From Oscillibacter sp. (GTDB lineage: Bacteria > Bacillota > Clostridia > Oscillospirales > Oscillospiraceae): 64,000 nucleotides of DNA. A model generated the notes under the pieces. That model worked only from the letters and a program-made list of their open reading frames with translations. It did not search any database and was not told the origin of the DNA. The stretch is taken from positions 1 through 64,000 of the forward strand of contig JAAVZX010000034.1 in the NCBI GenBank assembly GCA_022791875.1, in the 5' to 3' direction. How positions within the stretch are numbered: position 1 is the stretch's first letter; each line of letters begins with the position of its first letter. Positions 1 to 7,736 of this stretch are shown here, piece after piece. Both the position numbers and the translations under genes were made by a program.

Positions 1-207
1 CCACTTTAAGAAAGCTTCGGGTCCGTTCTCCCGATGCGCTTGATTCTGCTATTCAATTTGCCTTTCGCTGTGTCTCCCCACATGATTGTCTTGCCTGGTT
101 TCGCCACGCTGGTTATTGTTTATTTTGAGAATTGCTCTAAGGCACCAGTGCGCCCTTATTATACACCTTGCGGGCCGCTGTTGTCAAATACGAAAGGAGA
201 TTTGCAC

Positions 208-1380
208 ATGGTAGCAAGGAAGAACGCGAAGGGGAGCGGGACGATCCGCAAGAAGACGGTGACCCGGAACGGCAAGCCCTATACCTACTGGGAGGCCCGC
301 GTGACCACAGGTCGGAACCCCGGAACCGGGAAGCAGGTACAGCGGAGCTTCACGGGGAAGACGCAGGCGGAGGTACGGAAGAAGCTCCAGGCCGCGGCGG
401 TGGCCGTTGACAAGGGCACCTACACAGACCCCTCCCGGCTGACCGTGGGCCAATGGCTGGACATCTGGCAGCGGGATTACATGGGAGGCTTGAAGCCCGC
501 CACGGTAATTGATTACAAGGGAATCGTCAAAAACCACATCAAACCCGCCCTGGGGGCCGTGCGCCTGGCGGACCTGCGTCCCCATGACGTACAGGGATTC
601 ATTAACGGCCTGGGGAAGTTGGCCCCATCCACGGTGAAGCACCATACCCAGGTATTGCGGACCGCGCTTGAAAAGGCCGTGGATCTGGATTACATACCGC
701 ACAACCCGGCGGCGCGTTGTGAGCTTCCCCGCATGGAGCAGGACGAAGTGCGCCCCTTCGACGACCAGCAGGCCGCGGCCCTTCTGGAAGCCGCTAAAGG
801 GACTGCCGTTGAACACCTGCTTGTAGTGGACCTGTTCACGGGCCTGCGTATGTCTGAACTGCTGGGCCTTACCTGGGATTGCGTGGACTTTGCCAAAGGG
901 ACCATTTACGTAAACAAGCAGCTCTCCCGATCCATCTACCACACAAAGGGGCCATTCCAAACTCCTAAGAACGACAAAATCCGAACCATCACGCCCGCCC
1001 CACAGGTATTCGCCGCTCTGAAGCGCCAGCGGGTGCGCCAGGCTGAACAGCAGCTGAAAGCGGGGGCAGTGTGGAGCAACCCGCACAACCTGGTTTTCAC
1101 CACAGAGATTGGGACGCCGTTCAACCAGAGGCGGGCAGACAGAGGCTTCCACAAGACCCTTGCCGCCGCCGGGCTGTCCGGCTTCCACTTCCACTCCCTG
1201 CGCCATACCTTCGCCGTCAACTCCCTCCGCGCCGGAGAGGACATCAAGACCGTACAAACCAACCTGGGCCACGCCAGCGCCGCTTTTACCTTGGACAAGT
1301 ACGGCCATGTCACCGAGCGCATGAAGGAGGACAGCGCTGCCCGTATGGAGTGCTTCATCAAGGACGTTTTGAAGCTATAA
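208..1380 (+). CDS. Tyrosine recombinase / phage-type integrase
   Basis: A 390-residue site-specific recombinase that would cut and rejoin DNA at an attachment site. An Arm/AP2-like N-terminus (GSGTIRKK...YWEARVTTG) is followed by a SAM-like core-binding domain (about residues 65-150) and the catalytic domain. The catalytic set is visible: R214 in TGLRMSELLGL, H329-x-x-R332 in HSLRHT, H355 in LGHAS and nucleophile Y365 in LDKYGHVT. I chose the ATG at 208 because AAAGGAG precedes it by a normal gap; the frame stays open upstream but that part does not look like protein. The family is typical of Firmicute ICEs and prophages. No excisionase or other mobile gene is visible to its right, so the element probably lies to the left. 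Confidence 0.93.
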   Translation: MVARKNAKGSGTIRKKTVTRNGKPYTYWEARVTTGRNPGTGKQVQRSFTGKTQAEVRKKLQAAAVAVDKGTYTDPSRLTVGQWLDIWQRDYMGGLKPATVIDYKGIVKNHIKPALGAVRLADLRPHDVQGFINGLGKLAPSTVKHHTQVLRTALEKAVDLDYIPHNPAARCELPRMEQDEVRPFDDQQAAALLEAAKGTAVEHLLVVDLFTGLRMSELLGLTWDCVDFAKGTIYVNKQLSRSIYHTKGPFQTPKNDKIRTITPAPQVFAALKRQRVRQAEQQLKAGAVWSNPHNLVFTTEIGTPFNQRRADRGFHKTLAAAGLSGFHFHSLRHTFAVNSLRAGEDIKTVQTNLGHASAAFTLDKYGHVTERMKEDSAARMECFIKDVLKL

Positions 1381-1410
1381 AGGGAAAAATAAGGGAAAAT
1401 AAACGCTGAA

Positions 1411-1453
1411 AACCCGCCTAACCCTTGCAATTACAAGGATTGGGCGGGCTTTA
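1411..1453. terminator. Long hairpin between integrase and sugar-acid kinase
   Basis: Two 15-base arms, CCCGCCTAACCCTTG and CAAGGATTGGGCGGG, pair except for wobble positions around a short AATTA-type loop, followed on the plus strand by CTTTATC. It separates two convergent genes and could stop both. It could also lie within the integrase attachment region, which cannot be decided without the other end of the element. Confidence 0.6.
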
Positions 1454-1505
1454 TCATATAAATTATACAATTATGACGCGGCTCAAGTGTCACAACTGCA
1501 CAATT

Positions 1506-2948
1506 TCAGCTGCGGCCCAGCAGGGTTTCCACGGCCTCCTTCAAGGTCGTCTCCTCGCCTACGTTGCCGGGGAAAATTACGTAGGGGATGCCGGGGAAGC
1601 GGCTCTCAGGGCCGGTCTGCCAGACGGGAATGCCGGGCTTGATCTGGCCCATGACGTTGGCGCGCTTCACTTTCAGGGCTTTCGTGCCTACGTCGCTGGA
1701 GGTGATGCCGCCTTTCGCTACCACAAAGGCCGGGGTCACGGACAGGCGGCCTACCAGGGCCTGCACGCCGTCGGAGATGCGGACGGAGCGCAGGAGCGCT
1801 TTCTCCTTCGTGTCGTCGGGGACCGTCAGGAGGGTCCGGTTCGTGAAGCATACCGGGGTTTTTCCCGCCAGAATCAGCTTTTCGCTCTCCCCTACCACCC
1901 GGGCAATCTCCGCCTCGAAGGCCGCGTCGCCCTCCAGAACCAGGTTCGAGTTGAACTCGATGGCCTCCGTTCCGGGGACGGTCAGGAGGGCTTTTAACTG
2001 GGCCGTGGTCTTCTGGGTGTGGGAGCCGACGACCACGATGCCGCCGTTGGGCGTCTCCGCCGTCACCATGTCGCGGCGGGTCAGAAGGGGCTGGTCCGGG
2101 ATGCCGCCGATGACCTTTACCAGAGCCGCCGCGGTGCGGAACAGGAAGCGTTTGCCCTTCGCCATGGCCCTGTAGAGGGCTACGCAGAAAACTTTTACGT
2201 CGCAGTAGTCTATGGCGTTCACGGCCACTTTGCCGAAGTCCTTCACGGCCAGGAGCTGGGCCTCGATTTTGTCGTAGGACTCCGCCCGCAGGTCTTCCAG
2301 GGCGATGCAGGTCACGTCCTCCGCTCTGTACGCGCCGCCGGTCTTCTCCTCTACGTAGGCGCGGAGGTCCGAGGCCGTGTAGCCGAAGGTTTTGTCCTTT
2401 GCAAACTCTGTCTCGCCTGCGGGGACCAGTTCGGCGCCGTAGCGGACGTAGTGGACGTTGTCAATCGTGTAGCGGCCGCCCTCTTTGAAGAAGGGGCAGA
2501 GGATTTCGCCGTCGACGGCGAGGACGCCCTCTTTTTCCAGCTCCGCTTTCAGCAGGGCCGTTTCCAGGGGGTAGTGGCCGCGGAGGGTGGAATCGCTGCG
2601 GCTCATGATGATGAAGTCTCTTCCCAGGTCCCGGGCCGTCTGCGCCACGGTGCGGGCGATTTCCTTGTGGGCCTGGGTGGTCTGCTCCGCGGTGAAGCCG
2701 CGGGAATTGGTCAGGATGTAGAACAGCTTGTTCTGCTCCACGAAGCCGCCGCGGACGCTTTCGGCGCTCCAGTCCGTATAAACGGACACGTCATGGACCG
2801 TCTGGACGCCGGTGGGGTCGTCGTCCAGCACGACGATTTTCACGCTGCTCTTTTCGATTTCCGCATTCAGAAGCGCGTCCACCTGCCCCTCGTCCACGGT
2901 GGGAAATTGACTCAAAATATCCGCACTGATCCGTTCCGCCTGTTTCAT
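1506..2948 (-). CDS. Four-carbon acid sugar kinase family protein (DUF1537)
   Basis: A 480-residue member of the DUF1537 kinase family (OtnK/DtnK type), which phosphorylates C4 sugar acids such as threonate or erythronate with ATP. The N-terminal substrate-binding domain carries VVLDDDPTGVQTVHD, FYILTNSRG and IIMSRSDSTLRGHYP. The C-terminal nucleotide-binding half has the glycine-rich TPAFVVAKGGITSSDVG segment and PGIPVWQTGPESRFPGIPYV. Length is normal. It is transcribed after the GarR-like dehydrogenase, with a hairpin and a dispersed repeat in the 144-base gap. Characterised DUF1537 clusters also contain an aldolase or decarboxylase, which is not visible here, so the exact substrate is open. 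Confidence 0.88.
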   Translation of the reverse strand: MKQAERISADILSQFPTVDEGQVDALLNAEIEKSSVKIVVLDDDPTGVQTVHDVSVYTDWSAESVRGGFVEQNKLFYILTNSRGFTAEQTTQAHKEIARTVAQTARDLGRDFIIMSRSDSTLRGHYPLETALLKAELEKEGVLAVDGEILCPFFKEGGRYTIDNVHYVRYGAELVPAGETEFAKDKTFGYTASDLRAYVEEKTGGAYRAEDVTCIALEDLRAESYDKIEAQLLAVKDFGKVAVNAIDYCDVKVFCVALYRAMAKGKRFLFRTAAALVKVIGGIPDQPLLTRRDMVTAETPNGGIVVVGSHTQKTTAQLKALLTVPGTEAIEFNSNLVLEGDAAFEAEIARVVGESEKLILAGKTPVCFTNRTLLTVPDDTKEKALLRSVRISDGVQALVGRLSVTPAFVVAKGGITSSDVGTKALKVKRANVMGQIKPGIPVWQTGPESRFPGIPYVIFPGNVGEETTLKEAVETLLGRS

Positions 2949-2974
2949 TATAAAACACCCCTCAAATTTCCTCC

Positions 2975-2997
2975 GTGGGAAAACAACGTTTTCCCAC
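2975..2997. other. Perfect 10-bp hairpin upstream of the kinase
   Basis: GTGGGAAAAC and GTTTTCCCAC flank a 3-base centre. It sits in the intergenic gap of the dehydrogenase-kinase operon, 27 bases before the kinase start, with the GAGGGG ribosome site between. It may modulate mRNA stability or translation; there is no U-run, so it is not a standard terminator. Confidence 0.5.
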
Positions 2998-3000
2998 AGT

Positions 3001-3077
3001 TAAAGCTCTTTTCGCTTCCTTTTCTCTCGAGAAAAGGAAGCCGCCGGAGGCCGGAAGCCCGGCTGGCAGCCCCCCGT
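3001..3077. repeat. Dispersed palindromic repeat, family I, copy A
   Basis: The left 51 bases (3001-3051) are identical to copy H at 58855-58905 and contain the palindromic TTCCTTTTCTCTCGAGAAAA arm. The remainder carries the family core CCGCCGGAGGC and the end module GGCTGGCAGCCCCCCGT shared with copies E and F. It lies in the gap between two co-directional genes. Confidence 0.85.
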
Positions 3078-3092
3078 ATGTAAGCACCACCG

Positions 3093-3989
3093 TTATTCTG
3101 CGCAGTCGCTTTGTACCTCCACGCCAGCAAGTTTCTCAAAATACTGCACCAGCCCGCTGTGGTCGTCGCCCATGTGGTCAGCCACTTTCATGGCCTGCAT
3201 AATCTCAAAGAGCTGGCTGGTCAGAGGCAGGGGCACGTCGATGGCGTGGGCGGTGGCGAGGACGTTTTTGATGTCTTTGTGATTGACCGTAATGGTTCCG
3301 CCGGGGGCGAAGTCGCGGGCGACCACTTTGGGGAGCTTGGCGTCCAGGACGACGCTGCCTGCCAGTCCGCCGCGGACTGCCTTGTAGACCTTCCAGGGGT
3401 CTACGCCCGCTTTCGCTGCGAGGACTAACGCCTCGCTCATGGCGGCAATGTTCAGGTTCACCATAATCTGATTCGCCAGCTTCGTCACGCTGCCGCTGCC
3501 GCTGCCGCCTACCAGGAGGGCCGACGCGCCCATCAGGTCAAAGTAGGGCTTGAGAACGTCGAAATGCTCCTGGTCGCCGCCCGCCATGAAAGCCAGGGTG
3601 CCGTCGATGGCCTTCGGCTCGCCGCCGCTGACGGGGGCGTCCACAAAGCCTACGTTCAGGGCCTTCAGCTTTTCGTAACAGAGCTGGGAGTCCTGGGGGG
3701 TCACGGAGCTGCAATCGCAGACGATGGTCCCCGCCTTGATGCTGGCGGTCACGCCGTTCTCGCCGAAGAGGGTGTCCTGGACGATGCCGCCGTTGGGCAG
3801 GATGGTGAACACGATGTCGCAGGATGCGCCGATTTCCGCGGCGGTGCCGCGCTTCGCGCCTGCGGATACGAAGTCCGCCACAAGCGCCTCGTTCAGGTCG
3901 CAGACCGTCAGGTCCACGCCGCCTTTGAGCAGGTTCCGCGCCATGGGTCCGCCCATAATGCCCAGTCCGATGAAGCCAACTTTTTTCAT
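3093..3989 (-). CDS. garR: 2-hydroxy-3-oxopropionate (tartronate semialdehyde) reductase type dehydrogenase
   Basis: A 298-residue NAD(P)-dependent beta-hydroxyacid dehydrogenase. The Rossmann motif GFIGLGIMGGPMARNLL starts at residue 5, the substrate-binding DAPVSGGEPKAIDGT lies near 120, and the catalytic-lysine segment KLANQIMVNLNIAAMSEA near 170. GGLAGSVVLDAK and the C-terminal DHSGLVQYFEKLAGVEV match GarR/GlxR more closely than other family members. Known GarR reduces tartronate semialdehyde to D-glycerate. Next to a DUF1537 kinase, an L-threonate/D-erythronate dehydrogenase (LtnD-like) role is the main alternative. It is the first gene of the minus-strand operon, read from the promoter at 4052-4080. 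Confidence 0.85.
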   Translation of the reverse strand: MKKVGFIGLGIMGGPMARNLLKGGVDLTVCDLNEALVADFVSAGAKRGTAAEIGASCDIVFTILPNGGIVQDTLFGENGVTASIKAGTIVCDCSSVTPQDSQLCYEKLKALNVGFVDAPVSGGEPKAIDGTLAFMAGGDQEHFDVLKPYFDLMGASALLVGGSGSGSVTKLANQIMVNLNIAAMSEALVLAAKAGVDPWKVYKAVRGGLAGSVVLDAKLPKVVARDFAPGGTITVNHKDIKNVLATAHAIDVPLPLTSQLFEIMQAMKVADHMGDDHSGLVQYFEKLAGVEVQSDCAE

Positions 3990-4051
3990 GATTGCTCTAC
4001 CTTCCTCTACTTAAAATCCGGCCGCGTTCCGCAGGCCCTTTCGATGGGTCC

Positions 4052-4080
4052 ACTATACCACATACCGGTATACCGGTCAA
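4052..4080 (-). promoter_or_regulatory. Promoter of the garR-kinase operon
   Basis: Minus-strand TTGACC (4075-4080), exactly 17 bases, then TATAGT (4052-4057). It is a mirror image of the promoter at 4160-4188 and overlaps the left CCGGT operator. Confidence 0.8.
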
Positions 4081-4087
4081 CCGGTAA
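4062..4087. promoter_or_regulatory. Left operator for the GntR regulator
   Basis: Contains three CCGGT-type half sites (TACCGGTATACCGG then TCAACCGGTA). The same element recurs in inverted orientation at 4153-4178. It covers the spacer and -35 box of the minus-strand promoter, a position suited to repression by the adjacent GntR protein. Confidence 0.7.
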
Positions 4088-4152
4088 CGGCGCATTTTTT
4101 CCTTTTCTACTCTTTGAACAAAAAAGCCCCGCTGTTCCCAGGCAATTCGCCG

Positions 4153-4178
4153 AATCCGGTTGACCGGTATTCCGGTAT
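4153..4178. promoter_or_regulatory. Right operator for the GntR regulator
   Basis: Reverse complement of the left operator with few mismatches (core TTGACCGGTATNCCGGTAT). It overlaps the -35 box and spacer of the plus-strand promoter. Two inverted copies 90 bases apart would let one repressor shut both directions. Confidence 0.7.
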
Positions 4179-4188
4179 GTGCTAGAAT
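4160..4188 (+). promoter_or_regulatory. Promoter of the small membrane protein-GntR operon
   Basis: TTGACC (4160-4165), 17-base spacer, TAGAAT (4183-4188) with a TGTGC extended -10 context. Transcription would begin about 25 bases before the start codon at 4218. Confidence 0.8.
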
Positions 4189-4217
4189 GGGGGTAATCTG
4201 AAATAAGGAGGCTTCGT

Positions 4218-4385
4218 ATGAACCGTCAATTGAAAGGAATCGCGCTGATTCTGCTCGGCATCCAGATCGTTCTTCTGACCCAAACCTACACGCTCCCCGC
4301 CATCGGCAATCTAAACAACATCGCGGCGCTCATACTGACCATCGTCGGCCTCGTTCTCGTCTTCGCCGCCCCAAAAGACCAGTAG
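4218..4385 (+). CDS. Small two-helix membrane protein (55 aa)
   Basis: A short frame with a clear AAGGAGG-type site before ATG. Two hydrophobic stretches, about residues 7-20 (GIALILLGIQIVLL) and 36-52 (IAALILTIVGLVLVFA), flank a polar turn, predicting an inner-membrane hairpin. It ends with PKDQ. It is the first gene after the operator-controlled promoter and lies 22 bases upstream of the GntR gene, so it is co-expressed with the regulator. No family function is recognised; a transporter accessory or a membrane partner of the regulator are guesses. Confidence 0.7.
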   Translation: MNRQLKGIALILLGIQIVLLTQTYTLPAIGNLNNIAALILTIVGLVLVFAAPKDQ

Positions 4386-4407
4386 CCCCCCAGAAAGGAG
4401 AATGCCC

Positions 4408-5067
4408 GTGAAAATCGCCAAACCCCTACAGCTCCAAGCCTACGAACGCCTCAAGGAGGCCGTCACCTCCGGCGAATTCCTCCCCGGAACCATCTACTCC
4501 GAAACCAAAGTCTCCCAGACCCTGGGCTTCTCCCGCACCCCCATCCGCGACGCCATCCAGCGCCTGGCCCAGGAGGGCTACCTGGACGTCCTGCCCAGTA
4601 AGGGCTTCCGCCTCCACGAGATGACGGAAAAGGACCTCCTGGAAACCTACCAGATCCGCTGTGCCCTGGAGGGCTTCTGTGTCGTCCAGCTGGCCCGGGA
4701 CTTCCGCACCGGCGCAGCACGCCGCACCTTCCAGGCCCTGGCGGCCCTCCTGGACCAGCAGCGCGCCGTGGCCGCGGGAAGCCGCTCCATCGAGGAGTTC
4801 GCCCAGTACGACCAGCAGTTCCACCAGTGGATCGTCTACTACCTGAAAAATGCCGCCATCTCCGAGACCTTCGACAACTTCCACTACCAGATGAGCCGCC
4901 AGACCACCCTCTCCCTCAGCCAGGAGGGCCGCATCGAGGAGACCCTCCTGGAGCACCAGGCCATCCTGGACCGCATGTCCGCCGGAGACGTGAGCGGCAG
5001 TTATGAGGCCGCCCTGGACCACCTGGAGAAGCCCAAGGGCATCATCCACAGCTTTCAGAACCCGTAG
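4408..5067 (+). CDS. GntR family transcriptional regulator (FCD domain)
   Basis: About 219 residues. The N-terminal winged helix is obvious (QAYERLKEAVTSGEFLPGT, ETKVSQTLGFSRTPIRDAIQ), followed by an all-helical FCD ligand-binding domain from about residue 75 (LLETYQIRCALEGF...HEAIL-like HQAIL). The ATG at 4402 is only one base from AGAAAGGAG; the in-frame GTG at 4408 has the usual 7-base gap, so I prefer GTG. It is divergent from the garR-kinase operon and very likely binds the paired CCGGT operators, releasing on a sugar acid; this is inference from position. FCD regulators commonly sense small carboxylates. Confidence 0.9.
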   Translation: MKIAKPLQLQAYERLKEAVTSGEFLPGTIYSETKVSQTLGFSRTPIRDAIQRLAQEGYLDVLPSKGFRLHEMTEKDLLETYQIRCALEGFCVVQLARDFRTGAARRTFQALAALLDQQRAVAAGSRSIEEFAQYDQQFHQWIVYYLKNAAISETFDNFHYQMSRQTTLSLSQEGRIEETLLEHQAILDRMSAGDVSGSYEAALDHLEKPKGIIHSFQNP

Positions 5068-5134
5068 AGCCTGCCAAAAGCCGCGCCCCGTTTTTATCCA
5101 TTCTGACAATTTTTTCACAGGCCGCAACTCAGCA

Positions 5135-5163
5135 TTGCATATTCCTCCTGAAAACCTTATACT
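5135..5163 (+). promoter_or_regulatory. gal operon promoter
   Basis: TTGCAT (5135-5140), 17 bases, TATACT (5158-5163), about 120 bases ahead of the galK start codon. The leader between them has no strong hairpin that I can see. Confidence 0.7.
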
Positions 5164-5286
5164 ATAGGCACGATGGGAAAATGGGGGGAAGTGCCCTGCC
5201 GCCGGGGTCCTTCCCGCCAACTGCCTGTCCCGCCGGTATTTTTTCCGCGGGCAGCGTATCCAGTTTCTGCTAAGGAGGTAACAGTT

Positions 5287-6588
5287 TTGCGTTCCTGTAC
5301 ACAATTGCTTCAAGACCTGAAATCCGGCGCCTGCGACGCCGCCCTCGCCGCCCTCTACGCTCCCAACGGCGCGCCCGGCCTGGACCAGGCCCGCCAGCGG
5401 GCCGTCCGCGTCACCGAGGCCCTTCAAAAGGAGTTCGCCCCCGCGGACGGCGCACCCGCCGCCCTGTTCAGCGGGCCCGGACGCACGGAGCTGGCCGGGA
5501 ATCACACCGACCACCAGCACGGGCGCGTCCTCTGCGCCAGCGTTGACATGGACATGCTGGCCTGCGCGGCCCCCAATGGCACGGACTTGATCCGCGTCTC
5601 CTCCGAGGGCTACCCCGCCCTGGAGATTGACCTGAACGACCTGGCCCAGCGCCCCGCCGAGGAGAACACCTCCGCCGCCCTGGTCCGGGGCGTCGCCGCC
5701 AAAATCACCGAGCTGGGCTACACCCTTCACGGTTTTGACGCCTGCGCCGTCTCCAACGTCCTCTCAGGCTCCGGCCTCAGCTCTTCCGCCGCCTACGAAA
5801 TCCTCATCGGCAATATCATCAACCATTTCTTCTGCCATGGCGCTCTGGACGCCATCGCCCTGGCGAAAATCGGGCAGTACGCGGAGAATGTCTACTTCGG
5901 CAAGCCCTGCGGCCTCATGGACCAGATGGGCTCTTCCGTGGGCGGCGCAGTCTTCATCGACTTCAACGACCCCGCCGACCCCATTGTAGAGCGCGTGGAC
6001 TACGATTTCAGCAAATCCGGACACGCCCTCTGCATCGTGGACACCTGCTCCAGCCACGGCGACCTCACCGGCGACTACGCCGCCATCACCCAGGAGATGG
6101 GCGCGGTTGCCGCCCACTTCGGCAAGGCCGTTCTGCGGGATGTCCCCGAGGCGGACTTCCGCGCCGCCCTCCCCGCCCTCCGCCGCGAGTGCGGCGACCG
6201 CGCCGTCCTGCGCGCCATGCACTTCTACGCCGACGACCGCCGCGCCGCCCAGGAAGCCGCCGCCCTCAGCCAGGGCGATTTCAAAGAACGCTTCCTGAAC
6301 ATGGTCAACGCCTCCGGCCTCTCTTCCTCCCTCCACCTTCAAAATACCTGGTCCATCTCCGACCCCCGCCAGCAGGCCGTCCCCATGTGCATCGCCCGCG
6401 GCTCCGAACTTCTCGACGGCATGGGCGCCATCCGCGTCCACGGCGGCGGCTTCGCGGGCACCATCCAGGCATGGGTCCCCGAAGAGTACCTCCAGGTCTT
6501 CAAATCCGGCATGGAGGAACTTCTCGGCGAAGGAAAATGCCACGTCCTGCGCATCAGGCCGCAGGGCGGGTGCGTGGTCGTTGCATAA
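5287..6588 (+). CDS. galK: Galactokinase
   Basis: A 433-residue GHMP kinase that phosphorylates galactose to galactose-1-phosphate with ATP, the first step of the Leloir pathway. The galactokinase signature GRTELAGNHTDHQHGRV is near residue 65, the GHMP ATP-binding loop VLSGSGLSSSAAYE near 160, and the C-terminal GHMP motif HGGGFAGTIQAWV near 380. I chose a TTG start at 5287 because TAAGGAGG ends 8 bases upstream; the open frame before it lacks a start with a ribosome site. It is followed after a dispersed repeat by galE and galT on the same strand. Confidence 0.96.
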   Translation: MRSCTQLLQDLKSGACDAALAALYAPNGAPGLDQARQRAVRVTEALQKEFAPADGAPAALFSGPGRTELAGNHTDHQHGRVLCASVDMDMLACAAPNGTDLIRVSSEGYPALEIDLNDLAQRPAEENTSAALVRGVAAKITELGYTLHGFDACAVSNVLSGSGLSSSAAYEILIGNIINHFFCHGALDAIALAKIGQYAENVYFGKPCGLMDQMGSSVGGAVFIDFNDPADPIVERVDYDFSKSGHALCIVDTCSSHGDLTGDYAAITQEMGAVAAHFGKAVLRDVPEADFRAALPALRRECGDRAVLRAMHFYADDRRAAQEAAALSQGDFKERFLNMVNASGLSSSLHLQNTWSISDPRQQAVPMCIARGSELLDGMGAIRVHGGGFAGTIQAWVPEEYLQVFKSGMEELLGEGKCHVLRIRPQGGCVVVA

Positions 6589-6589
6589 C

Positions 6590-6686
6590 GGGGGACGAAG
6601 GACGGGGGGCCTCCGGCGGCCAGAGGGCTTTGCCCTCTGGACTCCTACCAGGGAGGCGCGCGCCTCCCTGGACCCTGGCAGATCAC
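6590..6686. repeat. Dispersed palindromic repeat, family I, copy B
   Basis: A full-length example lying between galK and galE. In order: GGGGGACGAAGGACGGGGGG, core CCTCCGGCGG, stem-loop CCAGAGGGCTTTGCCCTCTGG, stem-loop CCAGGGAGGCGCGCGCC..., ending CCCTGGCAGATCAC. The tail is shared exactly with copies D and E. Confidence 0.9.
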
Positions 6687-6737
6687 TTTCTCTTGTGAAC
6701 CTCTGTTTCTACTTTAATATATAGGAGGACTGTTAAA

Positions 6738-7727
6738 ATGGCAATTTTAGTCTTAGGCGGGGCCGGGTATATCGGGTCCCATACCGTTTATGAACTCATT
6801 GAGGCGGGGCGCGATGTCGTCGTCGCTGACAACCTCATCACTGGATTTAAGGCCGCGATTCATCCCAAGGCGCGCTTTTATCAGGTCGATATCCGGGACC
6901 GGAAGGCCGCGGACCAGCTCTTTGAGCGGGAGCAGATCGACGGCGTGATTCACTTCGCCGCTTTCTCCCAGGTGGGCGAGTCCATGAAGAATCCCCTCAA
7001 ATACTACGACAACAACCTCTACGGCACCACCGTCCTGCTCCAGTCCATGGTGGCCCACGGCGTGGACAAAATCGTCTTCTCCTCCACCGCCGCCACCTAC
7101 GGCGAGCCCGAGCGCATTCCCATCCTGGAGAGCGACAAGACCGTCCCCACCAACTGCTACGGCGAGACGAAGCTGGCCATGGAGAAGATGATGCGCTGGA
7201 CCGGCATCGCCCACCCCATGCACTACGTCGCCCTCCGCTACTTCAACGCCTGCGGCGCTCATGCCTCTGGTAAAATCGGCGAGGCCCACGACCCCGAAAC
7301 CCACCTGATTCCCCTGATTCTCCAGGTCCCCCTGGGCAAGCGTGAAAAAATCTCCATCTACGGCGACGACTACCCCACCAAGGACGGCACCTGCATCCGC
7401 GACTATATCCACGTCTCCGACCTGGCCCAGGCCCACATCCTGGCCCTGGACTACCTCATGAAGGGCGGCGAGAGCGACGTGTTCAACCTGGGCAACGGCG
7501 TCGGCTTCACCGTCAAGGAGGTCATCGACGTGGCCCGCGCCGTCACGGGGCACCCCATTCCCTCCGAGGTGGTCCCCCGCCGTGCCGGTGACCCCGCCCA
7601 GCTTGTCGCCTCCTCCGACAAGGCCAAGACCATCCTGGGCTGGAAGCCCCAGCTGGACAGCCTGGAGACCATCGTGGCCTCCGCCTGGAACTGGCACAAG
7701 GCCCACCCCAACGGCTTCAACGGCTGA
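6738..7727 (+). CDS. galE: UDP-glucose 4-epimerase
   Basis: A 329-residue extended short-chain dehydrogenase interconverting UDP-galactose and UDP-glucose. The NAD-binding GGAGYIGSHTVYEL is at residues 7-20, SSTAATYGEP supplies the catalytic serine near 117, and the YGETK motif (Tyr/Lys) is near 141. FNACGAHASG and RDYIHVSDLAQAH are typical GalE segments. AGGAGG precedes the ATG. It is separated from galK by 149 bases holding a repeat, so it may also have its own weak promoter. galT follows 9 bases later. Confidence 0.96.
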   Translation: MAILVLGGAGYIGSHTVYELIEAGRDVVVADNLITGFKAAIHPKARFYQVDIRDRKAADQLFEREQIDGVIHFAAFSQVGESMKNPLKYYDNNLYGTTVLLQSMVAHGVDKIVFSSTAATYGEPERIPILESDKTVPTNCYGETKLAMEKMMRWTGIAHPMHYVALRYFNACGAHASGKIGEAHDPETHLIPLILQVPLGKREKISIYGDDYPTKDGTCIRDYIHVSDLAQAHILALDYLMKGGESDVFNLGNGVGFTVKEVIDVARAVTGHPIPSEVVPRRAGDPAQLVASSDKAKTILGWKPQLDSLETIVASAWNWHKAHPNGFNG

Positions 7728-7736
7728 GGCGGCGCT

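Noticed and set aside
34..207. N-terminal extension of the integrase to position 34
   Set aside because: The extension has no integrase homology and no ribosome site, whereas ATG 208 has AAAGGAG at the right distance.
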